Shown here: positions 24,064 to 31,758 of the stretch, piece by piece
How the letters are laid out: each line of letters opens with the position of its first letter
Numbering within the stretch: position 1 is the stretch's first letter
Assembly: GCF_011761355.1 (NCBI RefSeq)
Contig: NZ_JAASRW010000001.1
Coordinates: 992,001 to 1,056,000, forward strand
Direction: 5' to 3'
From: Paenibacillus lupini
GTDB taxonomy: Bacteria > Bacillota > Bacilli > Paenibacillales > Paenibacillaceae
DNA length: 64,000 bases
Translations under genes and position numbers: made by a program
The notes under the pieces: generated by a model
Database searches by the model: none
Told to the model about the DNA's origin: nothing
What the model saw: only the letters and a program-made list of their open reading frames with translations

Positions 24064-24480
24064 ATGAGCGGCTACACTGCAAAACAGATCTCAGAAATTC
24101 TTCTACAGGATGACCCTCGAATGAATTTGAGAACGGTTAGATACTACACTCAAATTGGAATGGTACCGCATCTGGAGCTAGTGGGCAATAAGAGGGCGTA
24201 CACGGAAAAGCACCTTCACTTTTTTCGAGCCATCATAACCTTAACAAGAACGGGAGAAACACTGGCGTCTATACAAGAAAAATTAATGATACTCTCGATA
24301 GAAGAAGTAGTGAAGATTGGACAGCAGATGCATCTGTATGATCCGAATCGGATCTTGGAGAACGAAACTCTTACTATAACAGAAGATGTCGCAATCACAT
24401 TAAGTCCCAGAATTTCCGCTGAATTAAAACAAAAAGTCATTGATTCTGTTTCCCAGCTTATAAGGGAGGATAAGAAATGA
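24064..24480 (+). CDS. MerR-family transcriptional regulator
   Basis: 138 residues. The N-terminal HTH has the pattern YTAKQISEILLQDDPRMNLRTVRYYTQIGMVP, followed by LVGNKRAYTEKHLHFFRAII. The second half is a helical dimerisation and effector region without the Cys residues of metal-sensing MerR proteins. The ATG follows TGGAGGGATGATCGC. It heads an operon of three genes with coupled starts; both partners are unknown proteins. Confidence 0.85.
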   Translation: MSGYTAKQISEILLQDDPRMNLRTVRYYTQIGMVPHLELVGNKRAYTEKHLHFFRAIITLTRTGETLASIQEKLMILSIEEVVKIGQQMHLYDPNRILENETLTITEDVAITLSPRISAELKQKVIDSVSQLIREDKK

Positions 24481-25010
24481 TGCTTAATCTGCGGATGGCG
24501 AAATCAATAATGGAACAAGAAGACGGGATGAACCATTTGTGGATCCAGTTTTTATCCGAGGAATTAGTGACTATAGAAAAAGCAGAAGTTTGCATTGAGC
24601 TCCCGAGTGGACTGCATCGAACACCAAATTTGAATGGTTATGTGGAAAATGAAACAGGGTGTATTGTTTTAAATTTGTCGCACGATACAGATATACTCTT
24701 GGAGATATACACTCAAACCGCAGTTGACTTTGATGAGGCTCGTATCGTTGTTACTTTTCGTTTTCAAGATAGCGAGAACCAATGGAAGCAGTTCAATAAG
24801 GATATCTCTGTTCACTTCGTCTCAGAGGAGGAGCTGGAGGAAACTTTAGAGCTTGACCTACAGGTGATTGAACGTGTGAAAGAGCTAAGAACCCATGCTG
24901 CAGAAGAGTCTAATTCAGTTGAGTTCTTAATCATTCAAACTAGAACTTACGATCATACAGATAATGAGTACGCTTATCTTGAGAAAAAGTACCGGGTAGA
25001 TTATTTATAA
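24477..25010 (+). CDS. Unknown protein in MerR operon (177 residues)
   Basis: The start overlaps the MerR stop (ATGA) after AAGGGAGGATAAG. It is an acidic protein: the first two thirds look like a beta-sandwich (IQFLSEELVTIEKAEVCIELPSG... IVVTFRFQDSENQWKQF), and the C-terminal third is a charged helix plus strands. No signal peptide or membrane segment is present. I recognise no family. Coupled translation with the regulator suggests joint function, perhaps as its target or partner. Confidence 0.7.
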   Translation: MMLNLRMAKSIMEQEDGMNHLWIQFLSEELVTIEKAEVCIELPSGLHRTPNLNGYVENETGCIVLNLSHDTDILLEIYTQTAVDFDEARIVVTFRFQDSENQWKQFNKDISVHFVSEEELEETLELDLQVIERVKELRTHAAEESNSVEFLIIQTRTYDHTDNEYAYLEKKYRVDYL

Positions 25011-25024
25011 GGAGGAATTTACAG

Positions 25025-25213
25025 GTGGCAAATATGGAGAATGAACAAATTGATTTTTCAGTGGAGTATCAGGACACCAATGGAGTAGTGTTTTATAGAA
25101 ATGTTAAAGCAGAAGATGTTGCTGAAGCCAAGCAGATCATGAATCAACTCCACCCTGAAGCTATCATACGGGCTGTTTCACTTGTACCAAATGAGGTAAT
25201 TGGAAATAACTAA
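25025..25213 (+). CDS. Unknown 62-residue protein in MerR operon
   Basis: The GTG start at 25025 is 9 bases after AAGGAGG; the in-frame ATG at 25034 is too far. It is a small alpha/beta protein with pattern FSVEYQDTNGVVFYRNVKAEDVAEAKQIMNQL, similar in feel to short beta-beta-alpha accessory proteins. No family is recognised. It is the third gene of the operon and is followed by a terminator. Confidence 0.65.
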   Translation: MANMENEQIDFSVEYQDTNGVVFYRNVKAEDVAEAKQIMNQLHPEAIIRAVSLVPNEVIGNN

Positions 25214-25228
25214 ATAACACCACGATCA

Positions 25229-25256
25229 TACCGCCACCTTTTGGCGGTTTTCTTAT
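25229..25256 (+). terminator. Rho-independent terminator
   Basis: ACCGCCA-N4-TGGCGGT followed by TTTCTTA, at the end of the MerR operon. Confidence 0.75.
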
Positions 25257-25357
25257 TTCCAGCAATAGGGACAAAATGGAGCATTTTATGAAACGTATTG
25301 ATACCTTTTACAGTATGTAAGGCTAAAGGAAATATTCTAGCGAGGAGTCAATCCATC

Positions 25358-26185
25358 ATGACAAGAACAGAAGACATAAACACTTTAAAATTGGAATTAA
25401 GACTTATTGAACAATGGGAAAAGGACCAAAAGGATCTTTTTTTCTGGGAAAAACTCGGCAGGCTGCCTTTTGCTATTCTTGACCGGCTGACCCCCAAGTT
25501 TATTCAGGATAAAATAGGGTTAGCGCTGGATGAGCTCGGAAGCTACGTGCAGAGTGGCGGACGTTATCTGATTAGTAAGGAACAGATGTATCGCAAATTT
25601 TTCCCGAATGAAGATCGTGATTCTGAGATGGATTTAAATCGGATCGGACAGCTGCCACTCAGCCGAATGGATGAGATGGCCAACAGCATTACGAAATCAA
25701 GCAGCAACACGGCGACTGTGCAAGGTGCTACAACGGGAATAGGAGGCATTTTCACTCTTGCCATCGACATTCCACTCCTACTCGGCATCTCAATTAAAGC
25801 ACTACAGGAGATTGCGATTAGCTACGGTTATGACCCTACAGAAAAATCCGAGCGTATCTTTATTGTGAAGTGCCTGCAGTTTTCTTCTTCTGACATTGTA
25901 GGTAAGAAGGCCATTCTAGAGGATCTTGCTGCGTTCCATTCAAATGAGCAAAGTGCACAGGTTATGTCCCAGCTCCAAGGCTGGCGCGAGGTTATGCTTA
26001 CTTACCGGGATAACTTTGGATGGAAAAAGATAGCTCAACTGATTCCGATTGCAGGCATTCTGTTCGGTGCCTATCTGAATCGCTCAACCCTCCAAGATGT
26101 CACTGAAACAGGTAGAATGATGTACCGGAAGCGTAGAATTCTCGAGAAATTGAATGCTGTCGAGGCAGACGAACAGGGGAGTTGA
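25358..26185 (+). CDS. EcsC-family protein
   Basis: 275 residues from the ATG at 25358, 10 bases after CGAGGAG; the frame is open to 25298. The central segment ATVQGATTGIGGIFTLAIDIPLLLGISIKALQEIAISYGYD is the EcsC-family core, a pair of hydrophobic helices rich in Gly. A second hydrophobic segment lies near residue 235 (QLIPIAGILFGAYLNRS). EcsC is encoded with an ABC exporter in Bacillus, but no ABC genes are nearby here. It is probably membrane-associated, with unknown role. A GNAT gene follows within 6 bases. Confidence 0.85.
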   Translation: MTRTEDINTLKLELRLIEQWEKDQKDLFFWEKLGRLPFAILDRLTPKFIQDKIGLALDELGSYVQSGGRYLISKEQMYRKFFPNEDRDSEMDLNRIGQLPLSRMDEMANSITKSSSNTATVQGATTGIGGIFTLAIDIPLLLGISIKALQEIAISYGYDPTEKSERIFIVKCLQFSSSDIVGKKAILEDLAAFHSNEQSAQVMSQLQGWREVMLTYRDNFGWKKIAQLIPIAGILFGAYLNRSTLQDVTETGRMMYRKRRILEKLNAVEADEQGS

Positions 26186-26191
26186 AGTTTT

Positions 26192-26641
26192 ATGAATGAT
26201 TTTATAATTACTAAAGTAAATCAAATAGACCCCAATACGTTAATGCAGCTGGTTGAAGAAAGCAGGAGTGAGGGACATCGTAACCTCACTCGGCTAATAA
26301 CCGAATATGAGGATGGAACAAACAGATTTGATAAGGAGGGGGAAGCACTCTTTATCGCTATAAATAGTAATAAAATCGTAGGAGTATGCGGTTTGAATCA
26401 AGATCCATACTCTGATAGACAAGAAATAGGGCGAGTTCGAAGGCTGTATGTTTCGCCAAATGTACGACGGTTTGGAATAGGTCGGATGTTAATGGATTTC
26501 GTTATTGCTGATGCAAGAAATCACTATCAAATGCTTGTATTAAAGACGGACAATCCTATTGCTCACTTATTTTATCAGTCCATAGGATTTTCAGTTCAAA
26601 CTCGATCAGAAAAGAACAGCTATATTCTTCAGCTAGGTTGA
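26192..26641 (+). CDS. GNAT-family N-acetyltransferase
   Basis: 149 residues with the GNAT core: a strand IGRVRRLYVSPNVRRFGIGRMLM holds motif A (RRFGIG, acetyl-CoA pyrophosphate loop, about residues 91-96), followed by LVLKTDNPIAHLFYQSIGF, the typical motif B end. The ATG follows GGGGAGTTGAAGTTTT. The substrate is unknown; it is co-transcribed with the EcsC gene. Confidence 0.87.
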   Translation: MNDFIITKVNQIDPNTLMQLVEESRSEGHRNLTRLITEYEDGTNRFDKEGEALFIAINSNKIVGVCGLNQDPYSDRQEIGRVRRLYVSPNVRRFGIGRMLMDFVIADARNHYQMLVLKTDNPIAHLFYQSIGFSVQTRSEKNSYILQLG

Positions 26642-26791
26642 GCTGATGAACGGCTGATTATAGTTACGATAGATGCTGACCAAATCGAGAAGGAATTCAC
26701 CTGAATCCGGAACAATTGTATCTCTAGTTTCCGGGATGGAAGCTATTTGGGTGCCGATACTAGGACAAATAAAGATATTTAACCGAAATGA

Positions 26792-26827
26792 AATAAGCTG
26801 CCGAATGAATGGCAGCTTATTTTTTGA
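26792..26827 (+). terminator. Rho-independent terminator
   Basis: AATAAGCTGCC-N8-GGCAGCTTATT with T run. The 150 bases between it and the preceding gene hold no gene I can support. Confidence 0.8.
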
Positions 26828-26851
26828 CTAACTAATCTAATCAAATATGAA
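26824..26851 (+). promoter_or_regulatory. Candidate sigma-A promoter of the HAD-IIIA gene
   Basis: TTGACT (26824-26829), 16-base spacer, TATGAA (26846-26851), beginning inside the T run of the preceding terminator. Confidence 0.45.
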
Positions 26852-26888
26852 GTGGTTCCAAATAAAGCATTGGCGGTGACAAAAGAAG

Positions 26889-27428
26889 ATGTTACAGGCT
26901 GTTTTTATTGATAGAGATGGTACGATTGGCGGCTCTGATGAGGTTGTTTTACCGGATAAATTTGAAGTTTTTCAATTTACGCAACCATCTTTGGAGTTGT
27001 TAAAGAAGGTTCAGATCCCTGTTTTCTCATTTACGAATCAACCTGGCATATCTCGAGGTGAAGTTAAAGCTCAAGATTTCGTAGATGAACTTACTTCTTT
27101 TGGTTTTGATCAAATATACCTATGTCCACATCAGAGTGGGGAAGGCTGCTTATGCAGAAAACCTTCCACAGGAATGCTTATAAGAGCTTCACAGGATTAT
27201 AACCTAGAGCTGAAAAACTGCGCTGTTATTGGTGACAGGTGGACAGATATGATTGCTGCCAACAGAGCAGGTTGTATAAAGGTGTTAGTCAAGACGGGTT
27301 CAGGAGAAAAAGATCTCACCAAATATAATAATAATCAATTTTTTGGAGAATGGAATGAAGCGGCTCCTGATTATATCGCAGAGGATTTGTTGGATGCGGT
27401 GAAATGGTTATTAAAAGGGGTTGAGTAA
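26889..27428 (+). CDS. HAD-IIIA phosphatase (GmhB/histidinol-phosphatase-like)
   Basis: 179 residues. Motif I is VFIDRDGTIGG at residues 5-15; motif II is FSFTNQPGISRGE near 47. The Cys/His zinc-loop typical of GmhB is CPHQSGEGCLCRKPSTGML (about 80-98), followed by motif IV VIGDRWTDM. This pattern fits D,D-heptose 1,7-bisphosphate phosphatase or histidinol phosphatase relatives, but no neighbouring heptose or histidine gene supports either. The ribosome site (AAAGAAG) is weak. Confidence 0.85.
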   Translation: MLQAVFIDRDGTIGGSDEVVLPDKFEVFQFTQPSLELLKKVQIPVFSFTNQPGISRGEVKAQDFVDELTSFGFDQIYLCPHQSGEGCLCRKPSTGMLIRASQDYNLELKNCAVIGDRWTDMIAANRAGCIKVLVKTGSGEKDLTKYNNNQFFGEWNEAAPDYIAEDLLDAVKWLLKGVE

Positions 27429-27482
27429 AGAGGATTTGAACCAGGGGAGAAGTCGGGGATCTATTTTGGAGGAGGTGTTGGA

Positions 27483-27962
27483 ATGATTTCACTTCGAAAA
27501 ATCACGTTGGAAAATCGGCGCGAAGTTTTCTTGTTAAAGGTGTCAGAAGACCAATCTCGGTTTGTTGCATCTAATCTGTCTAGTGTTGCTTCCTGTTATG
27601 TCCTTAGTGCAAATGAAGGAAATCCTCTACCATTTGCCATTTATGCTGATGAAGTAATGGTTGGATTTGTCATGATTGTATATGGCATTACTGGTTATGA
27701 AGTTCCTAAAATCGCGGACAACAATTATTGTATTTTGCGATTTATGATTAGTGAGCAGTACCAGAAACGGGGTTATGGCAGGGAAGCAATGACTAAAATT
27801 GTGGAGTATATACGCACATATCCAGTAGGTCGTGCTCAATATTGTTGGATACCATATGTACACGAAAACATTGTTGCTAAAAAGCTTTATGAAGAATTTG
27901 GATTCCATGATACTGGTGAGAGAATAAATGAAAATGAACATGTAACTTTGTTAAAGCTCTAA
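27483..27962 (+). CDS. GNAT-family acetyltransferase (BltD/spermidine acetyltransferase-like)
   Basis: 159 residues. The pattern NYCILRFMISEQYQKRGYGREAMTKIVEYI (motif A QKRGYG, about 98-103) and the end CWIPYVHENIVAKKLYEEFGFHDTGE match polyamine acetyltransferases of the BltD/PaiA/SpeG type. The ATG follows TTTGGAGGAGGTGTTGGA. Polyamine acetylation is a reasonable inference, not proven. Confidence 0.85.
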   Translation: MISLRKITLENRREVFLLKVSEDQSRFVASNLSSVASCYVLSANEGNPLPFAIYADEVMVGFVMIVYGITGYEVPKIADNNYCILRFMISEQYQKRGYGREAMTKIVEYIRTYPVGRAQYCWIPYVHENIVAKKLYEEFGFHDTGERINENEHVTLLKL

Positions 27963-28010
27963 CTTAATTAGGTAAGCAGGAAGCCCATAATTTATCCTCG
28001 AAAGATTTTT

Positions 28011-28039
28011 GCATAATTTAGTTTATTATGGAGAAATTA
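28011..28039 (+). promoter_or_regulatory. Candidate sigma-G promoter of the SASP gene
   Basis: GCATA (28011-28015, fits GHATR) is followed after 17 bases by GAAATTA (5 of 7 to CATWHTA). SASP genes are forespore-specific, so a sigma-G promoter is expected. Confidence 0.3.
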
Positions 28040-28081
28040 ATTTCAGCAACACAAATCACTTCACACCAGGAGGGCTTATCA

Positions 28082-28297
28082 ATGGCTAAGAATTCGTTAC
28101 TTGTACCACAAGCATCCGCGGCATTAGATCGTTTGAAATTCGAAGTGGCTTCTGAACTTGGTATTCAGTTCTCGCAAGATGGTTATAACGGAGATTTAAC
28201 AACGTATAATGCAGGGAAGATTGGCGGTTCAATTACTCGGCGTTTAGTCGAGATTGCCGAACAAAGCCTGGGTGGAGCTCAGACTTTTCGTAAATAA
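28082..28297 (+). CDS. Alpha/beta-type small acid-soluble spore protein (SASP)
   Basis: 71 residues from the ATG at 28082, after CCAGGAGGGC; an upstream in-frame ATG at 28028 has no ribosome site. The sequence has both SASP signatures: LDRLKFEVASELGI with the GPR protease cleavage region, and GGSITRRLVEIAEQSL near the C-terminus. It binds and protects DNA in the dormant spore and is degraded at germination. It is monocistronic with a terminator. Confidence 0.95.
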   Translation: MAKNSLLVPQASAALDRLKFEVASELGIQFSQDGYNGDLTTYNAGKIGGSITRRLVEIAEQSLGGAQTFRK

Positions 28298-28319
28298 ACA
28301 ATAAACATAGATTAATTAA

Positions 28320-28354
28320 CAGGCTGCCGTTCATTATGAACGGCAGCCTGTTTG
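28320..28354. terminator. Bidirectional terminator
   Basis: AGGCTGCCGTTC and GAACGGCAGCCT form a perfect 12-bp stem between the SASP gene and the convergent sigma factor gene. Confidence 0.85.
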
Positions 28355-28372
28355 ATTTGTATCGTAATTTTA

Positions 28373-29248
28373 TTATTCCAATTCCGCTATATCGAGCTGA
28401 CGAATTCGTGATTTTTCGGCAATCATTTCAATCTCGATAATTTTGCCTTCTTCGATTTTAATTTCGAGTACAAAGAGCAATTTACCTCGAGGAGCGACGA
28501 CTGCGCCAACAGAGCCATTTATGAGCACCAACCGTGCACCTTGAGCACGACCGGCAAAGCCCTTAGCCACAGCTTCCGCACCAAGCACAATTGGCCATGC
28601 TGCAACCGGAGGGAATGCAGGATCCTGACGGAGAACAACATCGGGGTCCAAGACCGTAATAAGCTTCTCAAAATCCCCCGAACGCGAAGCAGTCAGAAAA
28701 GCATCTACAAGCTCTCGTTTTCGCTTGAACTCCTCGGAATCAGCTGTCGCTTTAGCCCCCTGAATACGACGACGTGCACGGCTCGCAAGCTGTCGAGCTG
28801 CAATCTCATTACGCCCGATAATTGGTGCGATTTCCGAATAAGATAAGGCAAAAATATCATGTAATACGAATGCAATTCGTTCGGCGGGATTTAAGTTACC
28901 AAGGACCATCAGCATTGCAATACCAACTGAATCAGCCAACAATGTCTCGTGCTCGGGATCGCTGCCGTCTTGATGGCTATTCACCAGCTCAGGCATATCA
29001 ACCAGTGTAAGCTCTTCACGCCGAGATTTGCGAGTGCGCAGCATATCTAGACAAACCCTGGAGACTATAGTCGTCAGCCATCCCCCCATATTATTTACCA
29101 TGCTGTTATCGGTTCGGCTAAGCCGAATCCATGACTCCTGAAGCGCATCATCCGCCTCGTTTGTAGATCCGAGCATTCTGTAAGCCACCGCATGCAGGTG
29201 ATTCCGATGCTTCTCGAATTGTTCAACAAGCCCATTTGGATCGTTCAT
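28373..29248 (-). CDS. ECF41-like (SigJ-type) RNA polymerase sigma factor
   Basis: 291 residues. Region 2 is HLHAVAYRMLGSTNEADDALQESWIRL (about 17-43); region 4 contains LNPAERIAFVLHDIFALSYSEIAPIIGRNEIAARQLASRARRRI (about 118-161). A C-terminal SnoaL-like extension (about 175-291) follows, the mark of ECF41-type factors, where this domain regulates activity in place of a separate anti-sigma factor. The group's usual neighbours are DoxX, AhpD-like or oxidoreductase genes; here a DoxX-like gene is divergent. The gene's own promoter and that of the DoxX gene share an identical motif. Confidence 0.9.
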   Translation of the reverse strand: MNDPNGLVEQFEKHRNHLHAVAYRMLGSTNEADDALQESWIRLSRTDNSMVNNMGGWLTTIVSRVCLDMLRTRKSRREELTLVDMPELVNSHQDGSDPEHETLLADSVGIAMLMVLGNLNPAERIAFVLHDIFALSYSEIAPIIGRNEIAARQLASRARRRIQGAKATADSEEFKRKRELVDAFLTASRSGDFEKLITVLDPDVVLRQDPAFPPVAAWPIVLGAEAVAKGFAGRAQGARLVLINGSVGAVVAPRGKLLFVLEIKIEEGKIIEIEMIAEKSRIRQLDIAELE

Positions 29249-29282
29249 CTATCCCATACCTTCCTTCGTTCTTTATATTTAT

Positions 29283-29311
29283 ATGTCGTATCAAATTGAT
29301 CAAACGTGACA
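29283..29311 (-). promoter_or_regulatory. ECF41-type promoter of the sigma factor gene
   Basis: On the minus strand TGTCACG (29311-29305), 16-base spacer, CGACAT (29288-29283). It is the same motif and spacing as the forward promoter at 29356-29384, consistent with autoregulation. Confidence 0.7.
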
Positions 29312-29355
29312 AAGAGCTGTGAAAGAAATATCTTAAAAATAAATTTCAGTGTATC

Positions 29356-29384
29356 TGTCACGTTCTCATGTTGTCTTACGACAT
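29356..29384 (+). promoter_or_regulatory. ECF41-type promoter of the DoxX-like gene
   Basis: TGTCACG (29356-29362), 16-base spacer, CGACAT (29379-29384). It resembles the published ECF41 target motif (TGTCACA with a CGTC-type -10). Confidence 0.75.
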
Positions 29385-29482
29385 AGTTAGTGACAAGGAA
29401 AGAACATCAAACCTGAGGAGATGATTAAGCTAACCAATATTTTGAAGCAATAAAACATAATAGTAAAGGGAGGATACTCTAA

Positions 29483-29842
29483 ATGACAATTCTTTCGATT
29501 GTACTTCAAAGTTTGTTGATTTTATACTATGCCTTTTCAGGTGGTGCAAAAATTTCAGGGGCTAAATACTGGGTCGATATATTCAAGAATCTTGAAATTC
29601 CCCAGTGGTTCCGAGTCGTCACAGGCATTGTCCAGTTAGTCGGAGCTGCTGCACTCATCATGGGATACTGGTATGATTGGATGATCGTATGGGCAGGTAT
29701 TTGGCTTGGAATCACGATGTTACTAGCGTGCTTAGCACATCTAAGAGTTAAAGATCCCATTAATAAAACGGCTCCAGCTATCGTTTTCGCAGTGTTAATC
29801 ATCATTCTAACTGCCATTAATTCGGATGGTCTGTTTTTTTAA
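29483..29842 (+). CDS. DoxX-like family membrane protein
   Basis: 119 residues with four hydrophobic segments. The start ILYYAFSGGAKISGAKYWVDIFKNLEIPQWFRVVTGIVQLVGAA is typical of small DoxX-like (DUF-type) membrane proteins. The ATG follows AAAGGGAGGATACTCTA. Its promoter carries the ECF41-type motif, so it is probably the direct target of the divergent sigma factor. Family members have been linked to thiol or redox stress, but the biochemical role is unclear. Confidence 0.83.
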   Translation: MTILSIVLQSLLILYYAFSGGAKISGAKYWVDIFKNLEIPQWFRVVTGIVQLVGAAALIMGYWYDWMIVWAGIWLGITMLLACLAHLRVKDPINKTAPAIVFAVLIIILTAINSDGLFF

Positions 29843-29859
29843 ATGAATCTCTATTATAC

Positions 29860-29894
29860 GTCGGCAGCCGGTCTAAAGATCGGCTGCCGTTTAG
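29860..29894 (+). terminator. Rho-independent terminator
   Basis: GTCGGCAGCCG-N10-CGGCTGCCG with T-rich tail after the DoxX-like gene. Confidence 0.75.
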
Positions 29895-30003
29895 TTTGAA
29901 GGGATAATTTTGTTATAACCGTTTTCTACAAATCAATAATGCTATACTTTTGATAATAATGAGTGAGATAATACCGCATCATTTGGAGAAGGGGGCTAGG
30001 ACG

Positions 30004-30933
30004 ATGACGGCTTATATGAAACCAAGTTTGGCAATGAGTGAAATTGAGAACGTGTTACAGAAGCATCTTGGACCTGGTGCAGCCGAGATTACACCGCTGG
30101 CAGGCGGGAACTTGTCCAATGTGTTTTCCTTCACCCTTGATGGCAAAGGCTATGTCGTGAAGTTCAGTGACCTGGAAGGTGCGTATGAGACAGAACGATA
30201 TGTCTCTAATTTGTTGTCTAGCGAAGGCATACCTTTTCCTAAATGTTTGGCACTGGGGAAAATCGACCAATTAGCATACGCAATCATGGAGCGGATGGAT
30301 GGGCACAACCTCGCTGAATGCTCGGTTGATGAACAAAACCATCAGATACCGGAACTTATCAGTATAATGACCAGAATGGCAGAGGTGAATGTTGGGGCAA
30401 CAAAAGGGTACGGATGGATCGAGCCAGACGGCAACGGAGTATATACATCTTGGAAGGACTTTGTAGTTGCTTTTAATGCGGAGGATCAGACGGGAACGTT
30501 CTGGGAGAACTGGCATGAACTCTTTCGAACATCTTGCTTGGAAAAGGACGTTTTTCAAGAGATCTATAATCGTTTAACGGCATACATTCCATATAACGAA
30601 CCGCATAGGAACTTTGTACACGGGGATTTTCACCAATGGAACATTTTATCGGATGGCAAACGTATTACTGGTATCATAGACGGCAATTGCATATACGGCG
30701 ATTACCTCGTTGACCTCGCCATTCTTGATCGACATATGCCCTGGAATGAGATCATTAAGGCATATCAAGACAATCAAGAGAAAGCCAATATCGTAATTCC
30801 TAACTTCAAGGAGCGCTTAACCGGCGCTTATTATTTCAAGGGACTTGATGGACTACGGTTCTACGCGAAAATGGGATGGACCGATGCGTATCAAGTCACA
30901 CGGGATTTTTTATTGAACTTGAATGTGAAATGA
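30004..30933 (+). CDS. Aminoglycoside phosphotransferase (APH)-fold kinase
   Basis: 309 residues from the ATG at 30004, after GGAGAAGGGGGC; an in-frame start at 29950 is less likely. The protein-kinase-like fold is clear: GGNLSNVFSFTLDGKGYVVKFSD (nucleotide loop and Lys), the catalytic loop FVHGDFHQWNIL (about residues 207-218) and the metal-binding IIDGNCIYGDYLVDLA. Family members phosphorylate aminoglycosides, macrolides, homoserine or other small molecules; no resistance type can be assigned. The GNAT gene follows after 9 bases. Confidence 0.87.
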   Translation: MTAYMKPSLAMSEIENVLQKHLGPGAAEITPLAGGNLSNVFSFTLDGKGYVVKFSDLEGAYETERYVSNLLSSEGIPFPKCLALGKIDQLAYAIMERMDGHNLAECSVDEQNHQIPELISIMTRMAEVNVGATKGYGWIEPDGNGVYTSWKDFVVAFNAEDQTGTFWENWHELFRTSCLEKDVFQEIYNRLTAYIPYNEPHRNFVHGDFHQWNILSDGKRITGIIDGNCIYGDYLVDLAILDRHMPWNEIIKAYQDNQEKANIVIPNFKERLTGAYYFKGLDGLRFYAKMGWTDAYQVTRDFLLNLNVK

Positions 30934-30942
30934 GGGAGATCA

Positions 30943-31383
30943 GTGAACTATATAATAACTCCTTACAACCCCAAGTATGCTGAGCAAACCGTGACAATGT
31001 GGCGCGCTAGTAAGGAAAAAGCACTTGGGCAGAAAGAAGTCCGTCCTGTTGAGGATCACATTTACTTTATAAATCATATATTGCCTACACAGTTTCAAGT
31101 CGAATTAGTATTGATGGATAATCAAGTTATTGGAATTATTGCATTCAATAAGAGTGAAATAAGCCAGCTATATATTCATGTAGATTATCAAGGAATCGGC
31201 ATAGGCGAAACGTTACTTAATAAAGCCAAAGAAAACTCTAATGGCAAATTACGCTTATATACCTTTGAAGTTAATCATGTTGCGCAGCGATTTTATGAAA
31301 AGCATGGATTTAAAGTCATTGCCAGAGGACATGAAAATGAAGAAAATTTACCTGATATTCATTATGAATGGGTATCTCAGTAA
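30943..31383 (+). CDS. GNAT-family N-acetyltransferase
   Basis: 146 residues; the GTG start lies after AGGGAGATCA. Motif A appears as LYIHVDYQGIGIGETLLNKAKENS (QGIGIG about 84-89) and the C-terminus as LRLYTFEVNHVAQRFYEKHGFKVIARG. It is a short GNAT enzyme of the YjaB/ElaA-like kind with unknown substrate. It is probably co-transcribed with the upstream kinase-fold gene. Confidence 0.86.
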   Translation: MNYIITPYNPKYAEQTVTMWRASKEKALGQKEVRPVEDHIYFINHILPTQFQVELVLMDNQVIGIIAFNKSEISQLYIHVDYQGIGIGETLLNKAKENSNGKLRLYTFEVNHVAQRFYEKHGFKVIARGHENEENLPDIHYEWVSQ

Positions 31384-31464
31384 TAGAGGAGTTATTTGAC
31401 CCTTGACTTAGAAAATCATATCCAGTAAAATTCCATTTAATCGAATATTCTGAACAATAGCTAT

Positions 31465-31734
31465 GACGAGAAAGAGTACCATGATAAGGTCTTTTACAGA
31501 GAGCCCCGGTTGCTGAAAAGGGGTAAAGAATAATCGTGGGAACATGGTCTCTGAGCTGCGCATCGAACCCACTTTGTGGATGTAGGCTGCGCCGGAACCC
31601 GCACCCGTTACTGTGCTAGGGTATAAACGCGATAGCGTCGTACCTGAAGAGGTTAATGCCGTAAGGCATTAATAAAATTGGGTGGTAACACGTGAGCATA
31701 GCTCTCGTCCCTTCGGGGATGAGGGCTTTTTTGT
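31465..31734 (+). ncRNA. T-box leader RNA, methionine (AUG) specifier
   Basis: The leader shows the T-box order: a GACGAGAAAGAGTA start, a large Stem I with AGAGAG and GGTTGCTG conserved loop segments, then the T-box sequence TGGGTGGTAACACG (31679-31692) and an intrinsic terminator with a T run (31700-31733). The specifier is read as ATG at 31544-31546, in GAACATGGTC near the 3' side of Stem I. Uncharged tRNA-Met would bind there and, via its acceptor end, to TGGT in the T-box, favouring readthrough. The next gene is a methionyl-tRNA synthetase homologue, as expected. This fills the gap from 31384 to 31758. Confidence 0.88.
31700..31734 (+). terminator. Regulated terminator of the T-box leader
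   Basis: AGCTCTCGTCCC-ttc-GGGGATGAGGGCT with a T run, mutually exclusive with an antiterminator containing the T-box sequence. Confidence 0.8.
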
Positions 31735-31758
31735 TTGTCCAAAAAAGGAGGCTTGACG

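Noticed and set aside
30004..30933. Aminoglycoside resistance gene
   Set aside because: The APH fold is shared by many metabolic kinases, and no subfamily-specific signature could be confirmed.
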